Origin: Sphingosinicella sp. CPCC 101087
GTDB taxonomy: Bacteria; Pseudomonadota; Alphaproteobacteria; Sphingomonadales; Sphingomonadaceae
Length of the DNA: 64,000 bases
Reading direction: 5' to 3'
NCBI RefSeq assembly: GCF_004151485.1
Contig: NZ_SBFF01000012.1
Coordinates: forward strand, 124,001-188,000
Part shown: positions 37,440 to 45,710 of the stretch, piece after piece
How the letters are laid out: the number at the start of each line of letters is the position of its first letter
How positions within the stretch are numbered: position 1 is the first letter of the stretch
Position numbers and translations under genes: made by a program
Notes under the pieces: model-generated
What the model saw: the letters and a program-made list of their open reading frames with translations, nothing else
Told to the model about the DNA's origin: nothing
Databases searched by the model: none

Positions 37440-38374
37440 CGCGCCCCGAACTCTCCATCGTCATCCCCTGCTACAACGAGGCGGAGAATGTCCGCCGCAT
37501 CTGCGCGGCGGTGACCGCGGAGGCCGAGAAGGCGTCAGCCTCTCACGAGATCGTCCTGATCGACAATTGCTCGACCGACGGAACGCGCGAGCTCATCCGC
37601 GCGCTGTGCGGCGAGGACCCCCGCATCCGGGCCATCTTCAACAACCGCAATTACGGCCAGATGCGCTCGCCCACCCACGGCATCTACCAGTCGGGCGGCG
37701 CGGCGGTGATCGGCATGGGCGCCGACTTCCAGGACCCGCCGGAAATGATCGCCACCTTCGTGGAGCAATGGCGTGCCGGCGCCCAGGTTGTGCTCGGCCA
37801 GCGTCGCCGCGAGCGGGCGCCGCTGCTGCTGCGTGCGGTACGCAGACTCGGCTATGCCGTGCTTTCGAGGGTGGCGGACTATCCGATCATTCCGGGCGCC
37901 ACCGGCTTTGGCCTGTTCGACCGAAAGGTGGTGGAGGCGCTGGCAAGCTGGAACGAGCCCGAGCCCTTCTTTCGCGGCATGCTGGTGGAATCCGGTTTCC
38001 GCATCGCGGTGGTCCCTTTCGATCGCCCCCAGCGTAACGCGGGCGAGAGCAAGAACGACGTGCGCAGCCTGTTCGCCTTTGCCATGTCCGCGCTGTCTGG
38101 TTCCGCGCGCTCGCTGCTGCGGCTGCCGCTGTTCGTCGCGGCGCTGGTCGGAAGCCTCGCCGCGGCACTGGTTCTCGCGGCCGTGCTTGCATCCTTCCTC
38201 GATGGCCCGGCCGCCATCCTGGCCTGGCTCGCCCTTGCCGCCGCTTCCCTGGCGCTGATCCTGCTTTCCATCGGCCTCGTCGCCGAGCAGGTCCGCCTGC
38301 TGGTCGAGCGTAGCCGCAACGTGCCGCTGGTGATCGAGGAAGAGCGGATCAATTTCCCGGCAAGCGCCCGATGA
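37436..38374 (+). CDS. glycosyltransferase family 2, GtrB/DPM1-like
   Basis: A 312-aa GT-A transferase with two C-terminal TM helices. Motifs are SIVIPCYNEAENV, DNCSTDGT, MGADFQDPPEM (the metal-binding region typical of GtrB/ArnC/DPM1) and GFGLFDRKVVEAL. The end IGLVAEQVRLLVERSRNVPL matches this group. Such enzymes load a sugar from a nucleotide sugar onto undecaprenyl phosphate on the cytoplasmic face. A GtrA flippase gene lies in the same cluster. ATGA overlap with the gene before. Confidence 0.88.
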   Translation: MTRPELSIVIPCYNEAENVRRICAAVTAEAEKASASHEIVLIDNCSTDGTRELIRALCGEDPRIRAIFNNRNYGQMRSPTHGIYQSGGAAVIGMGADFQDPPEMIATFVEQWRAGAQVVLGQRRRERAPLLLRAVRRLGYAVLSRVADYPIIPGATGFGLFDRKVVEALASWNEPEPFFRGMLVESGFRIAVVPFDRPQRNAGESKNDVRSLFAFAMSALSGSARSLLRLPLFVAALVGSLAAALVLAAVLASFLDGPAAILAWLALAAASLALILLSIGLVAEQVRLLVERSRNVPLVIEEERINFPASAR

Positions 38375-39672
38375 CTCGCGCTTCGCGCCGGATGGCGCTT
38401 TGCTTCGAGCTGGTGCTGGCGCTCGCGGTGATCGCGAGCCTCGCCGCGACGCTGCTGTTCTTCCGCGCGCGCGGCTACCTGCCGCAGCCCTTCGTGCTCG
38501 ACACGAACGACACCTTCATGGACTGGTTCAACACGGCCTATTGGGCGAACAATCGCGGCATCTACGACGTCTGGCGCAGCATCTATCCGCCGCTTTCCTT
38601 CCTGTTCCTCGACCTGTTCAGCCTGCCCGGCTGCTACCTCCAATCCTCCTTCCACGCGCGCGACTGCGATTGGCTCGGGCGGGCGGCGATTGCCGCCTTC
38701 TACCTGCTGGACGTGGCGCTGCTGTGGCTGAGCTTCCGCCGTGCCGATCCGGCGACGGCGCCCATGCGGACCATCGCCATGGCGCTCGGCCTGCCGCTGC
38801 TGTTCACGCTCGAACGCGGCAATCTGATCCTCGTCTGCCTGGCTGCCTTCATCCTCGCCCACGGTCCGCTGCTGCAATCGCCTCTTTGGCGAGCGGCTGC
38901 GACGGCGATCACGATCAATTTCAAGCCCTATCTGGTGCTCCCGGTGCTGCAATTCGCGATTCGCCGCGAGTGGCGGAGGCTGGAACTGGCAGGGATCGCG
39001 ACGCTCGCTTTCTATTGCCTCACTTTGGCTCTGGTGGGTTCGGGCACGCCGTCGGAAATACTTTCCAACATGGCCAATTGGGTGGAGTTCCAGAGCGGCC
39101 AGGTCTGGAACGAAATCAATTATTCGACGAGCTATGCGCCGTTCCTCAACATGCGCGACGCCCAGGTGCCGCTGCTCGAATTCGTGTCCTCGCGCACGAT
39201 CGAGAATGTCGAATTCGCCGTGCCCTTGGCAATCGGCACGACGCAGGCGCTGGCGCTGGCAGCTTTGCTCGCCGCCTGGCTGCAGCCTTGCGCACTCTCG
39301 GCGACGCGCATCGCCGCGATCCTGCTGGGGGCCTATCTCGTGACGCAATCGCCTGGCGGATATACGCAGACCTTCCTGCTGTTCCTCGTCTTCCTGGAGC
39401 CGCTGCGCAGGCTCGGGCCGGCCGTGGCGGTCATCTGCGCCTATTCGCTCTGCCTGGTTGGCGACGTGCCGCTGGCGACGGTGCTGGAGATCACCAGCAC
39501 GAGCTGGCTGGGCGAGCGGACGGTGAGCCCGGAATTCGGGCTGACCTGGGGCCATTTCGTTCGGCCGGGCCTCATCGTCCTCATGGTCTGGGCATTGTCG
39601 CTCGACGCGATTGCCGAATCGGCGCGGGCGCATTTGCGGCAACGCCCGAGCCTGGACCTCGCGCCGGCATGA
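38371..39672 (+). CDS. GT87-like (DUF2029) membrane glycosyltransferase
   Basis: A 433-aa polytopic protein with about ten TM helices and FVLDTNDTFMDWFNTAYWAN in the first periplasmic loop, carrying the acidic residues expected of GT-C enzymes. The family (DUF2029/GT87) uses polyprenyl-phosphate sugars as donors in the periplasm. It overlaps the GtrB-like gene by ATGA, which places donor loading and use in one translational unit. Confidence 0.8.
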   Translation: MTRASRRMALCFELVLALAVIASLAATLLFFRARGYLPQPFVLDTNDTFMDWFNTAYWANNRGIYDVWRSIYPPLSFLFLDLFSLPGCYLQSSFHARDCDWLGRAAIAAFYLLDVALLWLSFRRADPATAPMRTIAMALGLPLLFTLERGNLILVCLAAFILAHGPLLQSPLWRAAATAITINFKPYLVLPVLQFAIRREWRRLELAGIATLAFYCLTLALVGSGTPSEILSNMANWVEFQSGQVWNEINYSTSYAPFLNMRDAQVPLLEFVSSRTIENVEFAVPLAIGTTQALALAALLAAWLQPCALSATRIAAILLGAYLVTQSPGGYTQTFLLFLVFLEPLRRLGPAVAVICAYSLCLVGDVPLATVLEITSTSWLGERTVSPEFGLTWGHFVRPGLIVLMVWALSLDAIAESARAHLRQRPSLDLAPA

Positions 39673-40691
39673 TCGTCGACCAGGATATCGAGGCGGCGGT
39701 GGCCGCCCTCGCGCCCGTCTGGCCATGGCTCGATGGCGCACGCATCTTCATGACCGGCGGCACCGGCTTCATCGGTCGATGGATGCTGGAAGTGCTCGCT
39801 CGCGCCCCCACCGATGTGGAGATGGTGCTGCTGAGTCGCGATCCGCGCGCCTTCGAACGGCGGGCGCCGCATCTGGCGCGGCGCGTCACTTTCGTCGCAG
39901 GCGACATTGCCAACCTCGCTTTCTCCGGTGGGCGGTTCACCGACGTGATCCACGGCGCCACCGACGCGAGCGCGGCTTTGACGGCGCGCGATCCGCGGCT
40001 CATGTTCGATACGATAGCCACCGGAACCCGCCGCGCTCTCGACTTTGCGCTCGGCTGCGGCGCGCGGCGGTTCCTCTTCATGAGCTCGGGCGCGGTGTAC
40101 GGCGTGCAGCCCGCAAGCCTGTCGCACGTCGGCGAGGATTGGATGGGTGGGCCCGATCTGCGCGACCCCAAATCCGCCTACGCGGAAGGGAAGCGCGCGG
40201 CCGAGACGCTTTGCGCGATCTACGGGCACCAGTTCGGCCTCGACGTCGTCACCGCGCGCATCTTCGCGCTGCTCGGGCCCATGCTGCCGCTCGACACGCA
40301 CTTCGCCGCCGGGAACTTCATCCGCGATGCGATGGCGGGGCGCCGCATCCGTATCGAGAGCAGCGGCCGTGCCGTGCGCTCCTACCTCTATGCCGCCGAC
40401 CTCGCCGTCTGGCTGTGGACCATGCTCGCCGCTGCCGCCCCGGGCGCGGTGTACAATTGCGGCTCGGAGGAGGCCGTGTCGCTGGTCGCCTTGGCCGAGC
40501 GCATCTCGTCGCTTCTCGGCGGGCCCGGTGTCGACGTGATGGGCGCCGCCGATGTCGGATGGAATCCCGGCCGCTTCGTCCCGTCGACCGAAGCGATCCG
40601 CCGAGACCTCGGCGTCGCCGTCACCGTGCCGCTGGACGAGGCGATCCGGCGCACCGCTTTTGCCAGTGGAGAAAACAGATGCCCCGCGTGA
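39669..40691 (+). CDS. NAD-dependent epimerase/dehydratase (extended SDR)
   Basis: A 340-aa extended SDR. It has the Rossmann motif MTGGTGFIGRWMLE near residue 28, FMSSGAVYG with the active Ser, and YAEGK with the Tyr-Lys pair. VRSYLYAADLAVWLW and EAVSLVALAERI follow as in nucleotide-sugar epimerases and reductases. The reaction (epimerisation, dehydration or 4-keto reduction) cannot be set from sequence alone. The ATG overlaps the preceding stop and its own 3' end overlaps the TPP gene by 13 bp. Confidence 0.85.
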   Translation: MIVDQDIEAAVAALAPVWPWLDGARIFMTGGTGFIGRWMLEVLARAPTDVEMVLLSRDPRAFERRAPHLARRVTFVAGDIANLAFSGGRFTDVIHGATDASAALTARDPRLMFDTIATGTRRALDFALGCGARRFLFMSSGAVYGVQPASLSHVGEDWMGGPDLRDPKSAYAEGKRAAETLCAIYGHQFGLDVVTARIFALLGPMLPLDTHFAAGNFIRDAMAGRRIRIESSGRAVRSYLYAADLAVWLWTMLAAAAPGAVYNCGSEEAVSLVALAERISSLLGGPGVDVMGAADVGWNPGRFVPSTEAIRRDLGVAVTVPLDEAIRRTAFASGENRCPA

Positions 40692-42502
40692 AGCTTTCCG
40701 ACTGGGTCGCCGATCAGCTCGTGGCGCACGGCATCCGCGACGTCTTCATGCTCACCGGCGGCGGGGCGATGCACCTCAACCACTCCCTTGGGAGGCATGA
40801 GGCGCTCCGGACCACCTTCACCCATCATGAGCAGGCGCTCGCCATCGCGGCCGAGGCCTATTACCGGCTGACCAATCGCCTTGCCGTGGTGAATGTCACG
40901 TCGGGCCCGGGCGGCACCAATGCCATCACCGGCGTCTATGGCGCCTTCGTCGATTCGGTCGGCATGCTGGTCATCTCGGGCCAGGTGAAGCGTGAAACCA
41001 CGGTGCGTAGTACCGGCCTGCCGCTGCGGCAATTTGGCGATCAGGAGCTCGACATAGAGCCGATCGTGCGGCCAATCACCAAATATGCGGCCATGGTGAA
41101 CGACCCGCTTTCGATCGCCTTTCACCTCGGCAAGGCCATCTATCTGGCGAAGAGCGGACGCCCCGGACCGGTCTGGCTGGACATCCCGCTCGACGTGCAG
41201 GCGGCGATGATCGACCCCGAAGACCTCCTTCCCGGATTCGATCCCGCCGAGCTCGAGGAGCCCTGGCGCCAGACCGATCTTCCGGGCACCGCACGCACGA
41301 TCCTGGCCAGGGTCGCCGCCGCCGAGCGACCCGTCGTCTTCGCCGGCAGCGGTGTCCGCCTCAGCGGCGCTCATGATGCCTTCCTCCGCCTCATCGACAG
41401 GCTGGGCGTGCCCGTCGTTACCGGCTGGAACGCGCATGACGCGCTGTGGACCGACCACCCGCTCAATTGCGGCAAGCCCGGCACCGTGGGCGACCGCGGC
41501 GGGAACATGGTGACCCAGAGCGCGGACCTGCTGCTCGTGCTCGGCAGCCGTCTGAACATCCGGCAGGTGAGCTACAACTGGAGCAGCTTCGCGCGAGCGG
41601 CCTACAAGATCTGGGTTGATATCGACCCAGTGGAGCTGTCGAAGCCGAATGTCCGGCCGGACATGCCCGTGGTCGCCGATCTTGCCGGGCTGATCCCCGC
41701 TTTGCTCGAGGCGCCTTATGGCGGCCCCACGCCGCAGCACGGTGAATGGCTCGCATGGTCGCGCGAGAGGTCGCGGTGCTTCCCGGCGGTGCTGCCGGAA
41801 TATGGCGACCATGGCCCGCTGGTTCATCCCTATGTCGCCATGGACGCACTGTTCCGTGGCCTTGGCGACAGCGACGTCGTGGTCACGGGCAATGGCAGCG
41901 CCTGCGTGGTCGGCTTTCAGGCCGCGCACCTCCGGCGCGGGCAGCGTCTGTGGACCAACTCGGGCTGCGCCACGATGGGCTACGACCTGCCGGCCGCAAT
42001 CGGCGTCTGTGCGGCTCTGGGGCCACGCAAGCGCGTCATCTGCGTCACTGGCGATGGCAGCATCATGATGAACCTCCAGGAACTGCAGACCATCGCCGGC
42101 AACCGCCTGCCGGTGAAGATCTTCCTCATCAACAATTCGGGCTATGCCTCGATCTTCCAGACCCATCGCAACTTCTTCGGCGGGGTGGAGGTCGGCGGGG
42201 GGCCGAAGAGCAACGTCACCTTCCCCGAATTCCGCCGCGTCGCCGCCGCCTTCGGTCTGGCCTATTCGGCGGCCCATTCGCACGCCGAGCTGGCCGATGC
42301 GATCGCCGCCGCGCTCGATGCCGACGGCCCGGCGATCTGCGAGCTATTCGCCGACGAGAACGTGCCTTTCGCCCCGAAGCTGGGGGCCAAGGCGCATCCC
42401 GACGGGCGGATCACCTCGCCCGCTCTCGAAGATCTTTCTCCCTTCCTTCCGCGCGAGGTGCTGCAGGCGAATATGCGCATCCCGCTGATGGACGAGCCGT
42501 GA
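40679..42502 (+). CDS. thiamine-pyrophosphate enzyme, acetolactate synthase-like
   Basis: A 607-aa three-domain TPP enzyme. The N-terminal Pyr domain shows FMLTGGGAMHLNHSL, HHEQALAIAAEAY (catalytic Glu) and VTSGPGGTNAITG. The middle domain follows, and the PP domain has TGDGSIMMNLQELQ to NNSGYASIF with the metal-binding Asp/Asn. Branched-chain acetolactate synthases are paired with a small subunit; none is present. In CDP-sugar clusters such enzymes (for example YerE of yersiniose synthesis) add a two-carbon unit from pyruvate to a 4-keto sugar. That role fits the CDP-glucose genes downstream but is inference. Confidence 0.85.
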   Translation: MPRVKLSDWVADQLVAHGIRDVFMLTGGGAMHLNHSLGRHEALRTTFTHHEQALAIAAEAYYRLTNRLAVVNVTSGPGGTNAITGVYGAFVDSVGMLVISGQVKRETTVRSTGLPLRQFGDQELDIEPIVRPITKYAAMVNDPLSIAFHLGKAIYLAKSGRPGPVWLDIPLDVQAAMIDPEDLLPGFDPAELEEPWRQTDLPGTARTILARVAAAERPVVFAGSGVRLSGAHDAFLRLIDRLGVPVVTGWNAHDALWTDHPLNCGKPGTVGDRGGNMVTQSADLLLVLGSRLNIRQVSYNWSSFARAAYKIWVDIDPVELSKPNVRPDMPVVADLAGLIPALLEAPYGGPTPQHGEWLAWSRERSRCFPAVLPEYGDHGPLVHPYVAMDALFRGLGDSDVVVTGNGSACVVGFQAAHLRRGQRLWTNSGCATMGYDLPAAIGVCAALGPRKRVICVTGDGSIMMNLQELQTIAGNRLPVKIFLINNSGYASIFQTHRNFFGGVEVGGGPKSNVTFPEFRRVAAAFGLAYSAAHSHAELADAIAAALDADGPAICELFADENVPFAPKLGAKAHPDGRITSPALEDLSPFLPREVLQANMRIPLMDEP

Positions 42503-42516
42503 CGGGGGGCAGGGTC

Positions 42517-42909
42517 ATGGTCCGCCCGATCCGCTTCCTCGCCGCCGGTGTGGTGAACACAGCCTTCGGTCTCGCTTTCTATCCGCTGCTGGTCTGGAAC
42601 GTCCCCTTCCTGCACCGTCACTATCTGCTGGCGCTGGCGATCGCCCAGGCCGTGTGCCTGGTCTTCGCCTATCTCACCTACAAGCTGGGCGTGTTCCGCA
42701 CGCGCGGCCGCGTGGCGCAGGAATTCGGCGCCTTTTCGGCCTTCTACATCGCCAATTACGCAGCCAACTGGCTGACGCTGCCCGTGCTGGTGGAACTCGC
42801 AGGCATCCAGCCGGTCGTCGCGCAGACAGCGTTCACCGGTGTGCTGATCGTCGGAAGCTGGTTCTGGCACAGCCGCGTGACCTTCCGCGTGGCGGGGGAG
42901 CGGTCATGA
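42517..42909 (+). CDS. GtrA family membrane protein
   Basis: A 130-aa protein with four TM helices (FLAAGVVNTAFGLAFYPLL, LALAIAQAVCLVFAYLTY, FSAFYIANYAANWLTLP, QTAFTGVLIVGSWFWHSR). The ending SRVTFRV is typical of GtrA. The family is thought to flip undecaprenyl-phosphate sugars to the periplasm, working with a GtrB-type loader. The start is ATG at 42517; a GTG at 42499 overlapping the previous stop is an alternative. Confidence 0.85.
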   Translation: MVRPIRFLAAGVVNTAFGLAFYPLLVWNVPFLHRHYLLALAIAQAVCLVFAYLTYKLGVFRTRGRVAQEFGAFSAFYIANYAANWLTLPVLVELAGIQPVVAQTAFTGVLIVGSWFWHSRVTFRVAGERS

Positions 42910-43874
42910 CCGGTGCAGCTGTCGATCATCGCGGTTGCCCGGCTTGCGGCGATGAGCGCGGGCGCATCGCGGTCGCCAGCGATCCTGCGGCGGAGACTCT
43001 CGCGGCGGGCCAGCTTCACCCGTTCTGGTCGGGACTGAGCAGGAACAAGGTCTTCTTTTCCTATCGCCGCTGCGATGGCTGCGGATTGCTTTACAATCCG
43101 CTCTATTTCTCCGCTGCCATGCTTGCGGGGCTCTACGCCGATCTCGAGCCGAATATGGACATGGTTCCGCGCGAGATGGTGCAAGCGACGCAGCGCGGCT
43201 ATTTCGAAGCCGCCGCCGCGGCGGGAGAGCTTTCAGGCGGCTATCTCGAGATCGGACCGGATGTCGGTCATGTGGTCGCAGAGGCTGCCGCGCGTGGCGA
43301 CTTCGAGCATTTCTGGCTCTACGAACCGAACGGGAGCGTGCATCACCTGCTGGCCGAGGCCGCAAGGGGGAGGCCGGCGACGATCATCTGCGAGATGCAG
43401 GATCTGTCCGGCGTCCCCGACGGATCGGTCGGGCTGGCGATGATGATCCATGTGCTGGATCACATGATCGATCCGCTCGCCGCGGCCCGGCAGATCGTCC
43501 GCAAGCTTCGTCCCGGCGGGATGCTGGTGATCGTGACCCACAACGAGGCCTCGTTCCTGCGCCGGATGCTGGGGAAAAGATGGCCGCCTTTCTGCCTGCA
43601 GCATCCCCAGCTCTTCAACCCCCGGACCATGCGCAGCCTGCTCGGCTGGGCCGGCTATGAGAGGATCGAGGTCGTCGCCTGCCAGAATGTCTTTCCGAGC
43701 GACTTCCTGCTCCGCCAGGCGGCGCAGGCGGCGGGGCTGAGGCTCGACGGCCTGCCGCTTCCTTCTATCCCGCTGCGCCTGCGCCTCGGCAACATGCTGA
43801 CGCTGGCCCGCTCGCCCCTCCTCTCGAGCTACGCTGCGATCGAAGCGCGCGAGCGCGCGCTGGAGCGCGCCTGA
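42906..43874 (+). CDS. class I SAM-dependent methyltransferase with N-terminal zinc site
   Basis: A 322-aa protein. Two CxxC pairs (CPACGDERGR and CDGCGLLYNP) make a small zinc-binding domain, followed by a Rossmann methyltransferase domain with YLEIGPDVGHV as motif I and LRPGGMLVIVTHN as a later motif. Proteins with this layout methylate sugars or other small metabolites. It overlaps the gtrA-like gene by ATGA. Its 3' end overlaps the convergent dehydratase gene by 46 bp. An O- or C-methylated CDP sugar is one possible product. Confidence 0.82.
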   Translation: MTGAAVDHRGCPACGDERGRIAVASDPAAETLAAGQLHPFWSGLSRNKVFFSYRRCDGCGLLYNPLYFSAAMLAGLYADLEPNMDMVPREMVQATQRGYFEAAAAAGELSGGYLEIGPDVGHVVAEAAARGDFEHFWLYEPNGSVHHLLAEAARGRPATIICEMQDLSGVPDGSVGLAMMIHVLDHMIDPLAAARQIVRKLRPGGMLVIVTHNEASFLRRMLGKRWPPFCLQHPQLFNPRTMRSLLGWAGYERIEVVACQNVFPSDFLLRQAAQAAGLRLDGLPLPSIPLRLRLGNMLTLARSPLLSSYAAIEARERALERA

Positions 43875-44911
43875 TATTCGCCGATCTGCCCAAGCGTCAC
43901 CGCCCGCGCATCCTGTCCGGCGGCGACCGCCTTGTGCCAGGCGACGATCCAGTCGAGCGCTTCGGCGAGCGGCAGGACCGGGCGCCAGCGGAGCGCCGTC
44001 CGGGCCTTGGAGCAATCGAGCCGCAGCAGCCCCGCCTCGTGCGGTTGTGGCGTGTTGTCGCCGACCGCCTCGGGCGCGCCGCCCCAGGCCGCGCGCATGC
44101 GCTCCAGGATCCACGATACGGGCCGGGCGTCTTCGTCCGACGGACCGAAATTCCAGCCGTCGGCAAAGGTGCGTTCCCCCGCCAGCAGCCGCTCGGCGAG
44201 CAGCACATAGCCGCCCAGTGCCTCGAGCACGTGCTGCCAGGGGCGGACCGATGCGGGCGAGCGGATGAGCGGCGACGCGCCCTGTTCGAAGGCGCGGACG
44301 AGATCGGGGACGAGACGATCCGTCGCCCAGTCGCCGCCGCCAATCACATTGCCCGCCCGCACCGACGCGAGCAGCGGGCCGGTTTCGGCGAAAAAGGACC
44401 GGCGCCAGGCCGAGATGACCAGCTCGGCGCAGCCCTTGCTGCTCGAATAGGGATCGTGGCCGCCCATCGGATCGATCTCGCGATAGGGCCAGTCCCATTC
44501 GCGATTTTCATAACATTTGTCGCTGGTCACCGCGACGACCGCCTTGATGCCGGGCACGCGGCGCGCGGCTTCCAGCACATGCACCGTGCCCAGCACGTTC
44601 GTCGCGTAGGTCTCCACCGGCTCGCTGTAGGAGTGGCGCACCAGCGGTTGGGCGGCCAGATGGAACACGATGTCCGGGCGGGCCCGTTCGAAGGCCTCGA
44701 CCACCGCGCCGAGATCGCGCACATCGCCCTCGACATGGTGGAGCCCCTGTTCGATACGCGCTGCCTCGAACAGGCTCGGCCGGGTCGGCGGGGGGAGCGC
44801 GAAGCCGGTGAGCCTGGCGCCCATCGCGCCCAGCCACAAGGACAGCCAGCTTCCCTTGAAGCCGGTATGGCCGGTGATGAGGACCCGGCGGTCCGCCCAG
44901 GACGCGCTCAC
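43829..44911 (-). CDS. rfbG: CDP-glucose 4,6-dehydratase
   Basis: A 360-aa extended SDR that converts CDP-glucose to CDP-4-keto-6-deoxyglucose. Motifs: ITGHTGFKGSWLSLWLGAMG at the N-terminus, VTSDKCYENREW, YSSSKG with the Tyr-Lys pair, and RAGNVIGGGDWA, all characteristic of RfbG. I chose GTG at 44911, which overlaps the cytidylyltransferase stop as GTGA; an ATG at 44944 would overlap that gene by 37 bp. Together with the next gene it forms a two-gene minus-strand operon. Confidence 0.93.
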   Translation of the reverse strand: MSASWADRRVLITGHTGFKGSWLSLWLGAMGARLTGFALPPPTRPSLFEAARIEQGLHHVEGDVRDLGAVVEAFERARPDIVFHLAAQPLVRHSYSEPVETYATNVLGTVHVLEAARRVPGIKAVVAVTSDKCYENREWDWPYREIDPMGGHDPYSSSKGCAELVISAWRRSFFAETGPLLASVRAGNVIGGGDWATDRLVPDLVRAFEQGASPLIRSPASVRPWQHVLEALGGYVLLAERLLAGERTFADGWNFGPSDEDARPVSWILERMRAAWGGAPEAVGDNTPQPHEAGLLRLDCSKARTALRWRPVLPLAEALDWIVAWHKAVAAGQDARAVTLGQIGEYQARSSARSRASIAA

Positions 44912-45681
44912 CAGCGCTTCCACGGCGCATTGCCGGAGTTCCACAGCTCCTCGAGATGCTGCTTGTCGCGCAGCGTATCCATCGGCTGCCAGAAGCCGTC
45001 ATGCCGATAGGCCCTGAGCTCGCCGCTGCTGGCGAGCCGCTCGAGCGGCTGCGCTTCCCACGGCGTTTCGGGGCCGTCGACGAGGTCGAGCACCGAAGGA
45101 TCGGCGACGAAGAAGCCGCCATTGATCCGGCCGCCCTCCTGGTCGGGCTTTTCGCGAAAGCCTGTCACCCGATCGTTCTCTGTGGTGAGCGCGCCGAAGC
45201 GCCCCGGCGGCGAAACGGAAGTGATCGTGGCGCGCGCACCATGTGTCTTATGGAAGGCGACCAGATCGGCGACGTCGATATCGGCGACGCCGTCGCCATA
45301 GGTGAAGCAGAAGGGCTCGTCCGGATCCAGATAGGGCCGTACCGCCGCCAGCCTTCCGCCGGTCATGGTCAGCGCCCCGGTTTCCACCAGCGTTATTCGC
45401 CACGGCTCGCTGCGCGCCCGATGAATCTCCATGCCGTTGCCGTTGCGAAGGTCGATCGTGACGTCGGACGTCTGCAGGTAGTAGTTTGCGAAATACTCCT
45501 TGATGACATAGCCCTTGTAGCCCAGGCAGATCACGAAGTCGTTGTATCCGCTGGCGGAATATATCTTCATGATGTGCCAGAGGATCGGCATCCCGCCGAT
45601 CTCCACCATCGGCTTCGGGCGCAGGGCAGTTTCCTCGCCGATGCGGGTGCCGAGCCCGCCCGCCAGGATTACGGTTTTCAT
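44908..45681 (-). CDS. rfbF: glucose-1-phosphate cytidylyltransferase
   Basis: A 257-aa nucleotidyltransferase that makes CDP-glucose from CTP and glucose 1-phosphate. Clear motifs are ILAGGLGTRIGEETALRPKP, GGMPILWHIMKIYS, DFVICLGYKGYVIKEYF, CFTYGDGVADID and FWQPMDTLRDKQHLE. The ATG at 45681 follows GGAGG with 4 nt spacing. It is divergent from the GT39-like gene with only 29 bp between the start codons, so promoters must overlap coding DNA or the opposite gene is read from further away. Confidence 0.95.
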   Translation of the reverse strand: MKTVILAGGLGTRIGEETALRPKPMVEIGGMPILWHIMKIYSASGYNDFVICLGYKGYVIKEYFANYYLQTSDVTIDLRNGNGMEIHRARSEPWRITLVETGALTMTGGRLAAVRPYLDPDEPFCFTYGDGVADIDVADLVAFHKTHGARATITSVSPPGRFGALTTENDRVTGFREKPDQEGGRINGGFFVADPSVLDLVDGPETPWEAQPLERLASSGELRAYRHDGFWQPMDTLRDKQHLEELWNSGNAPWKRW

Positions 45682-45710
45682 GGATCCTCCACGTCTAGGC
45701 ATTCAAGGCC

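Noticed and set aside
37879-39741. 620-codon minus-strand frame
   Set aside because: Antisense to the GT2 and GT87-like genes; composition is Arg/Gln-rich shadow type.
40388-42283. 631-codon minus-strand frame
   Set aside because: Antisense to the TPP enzyme, whose motifs are unmistakable.
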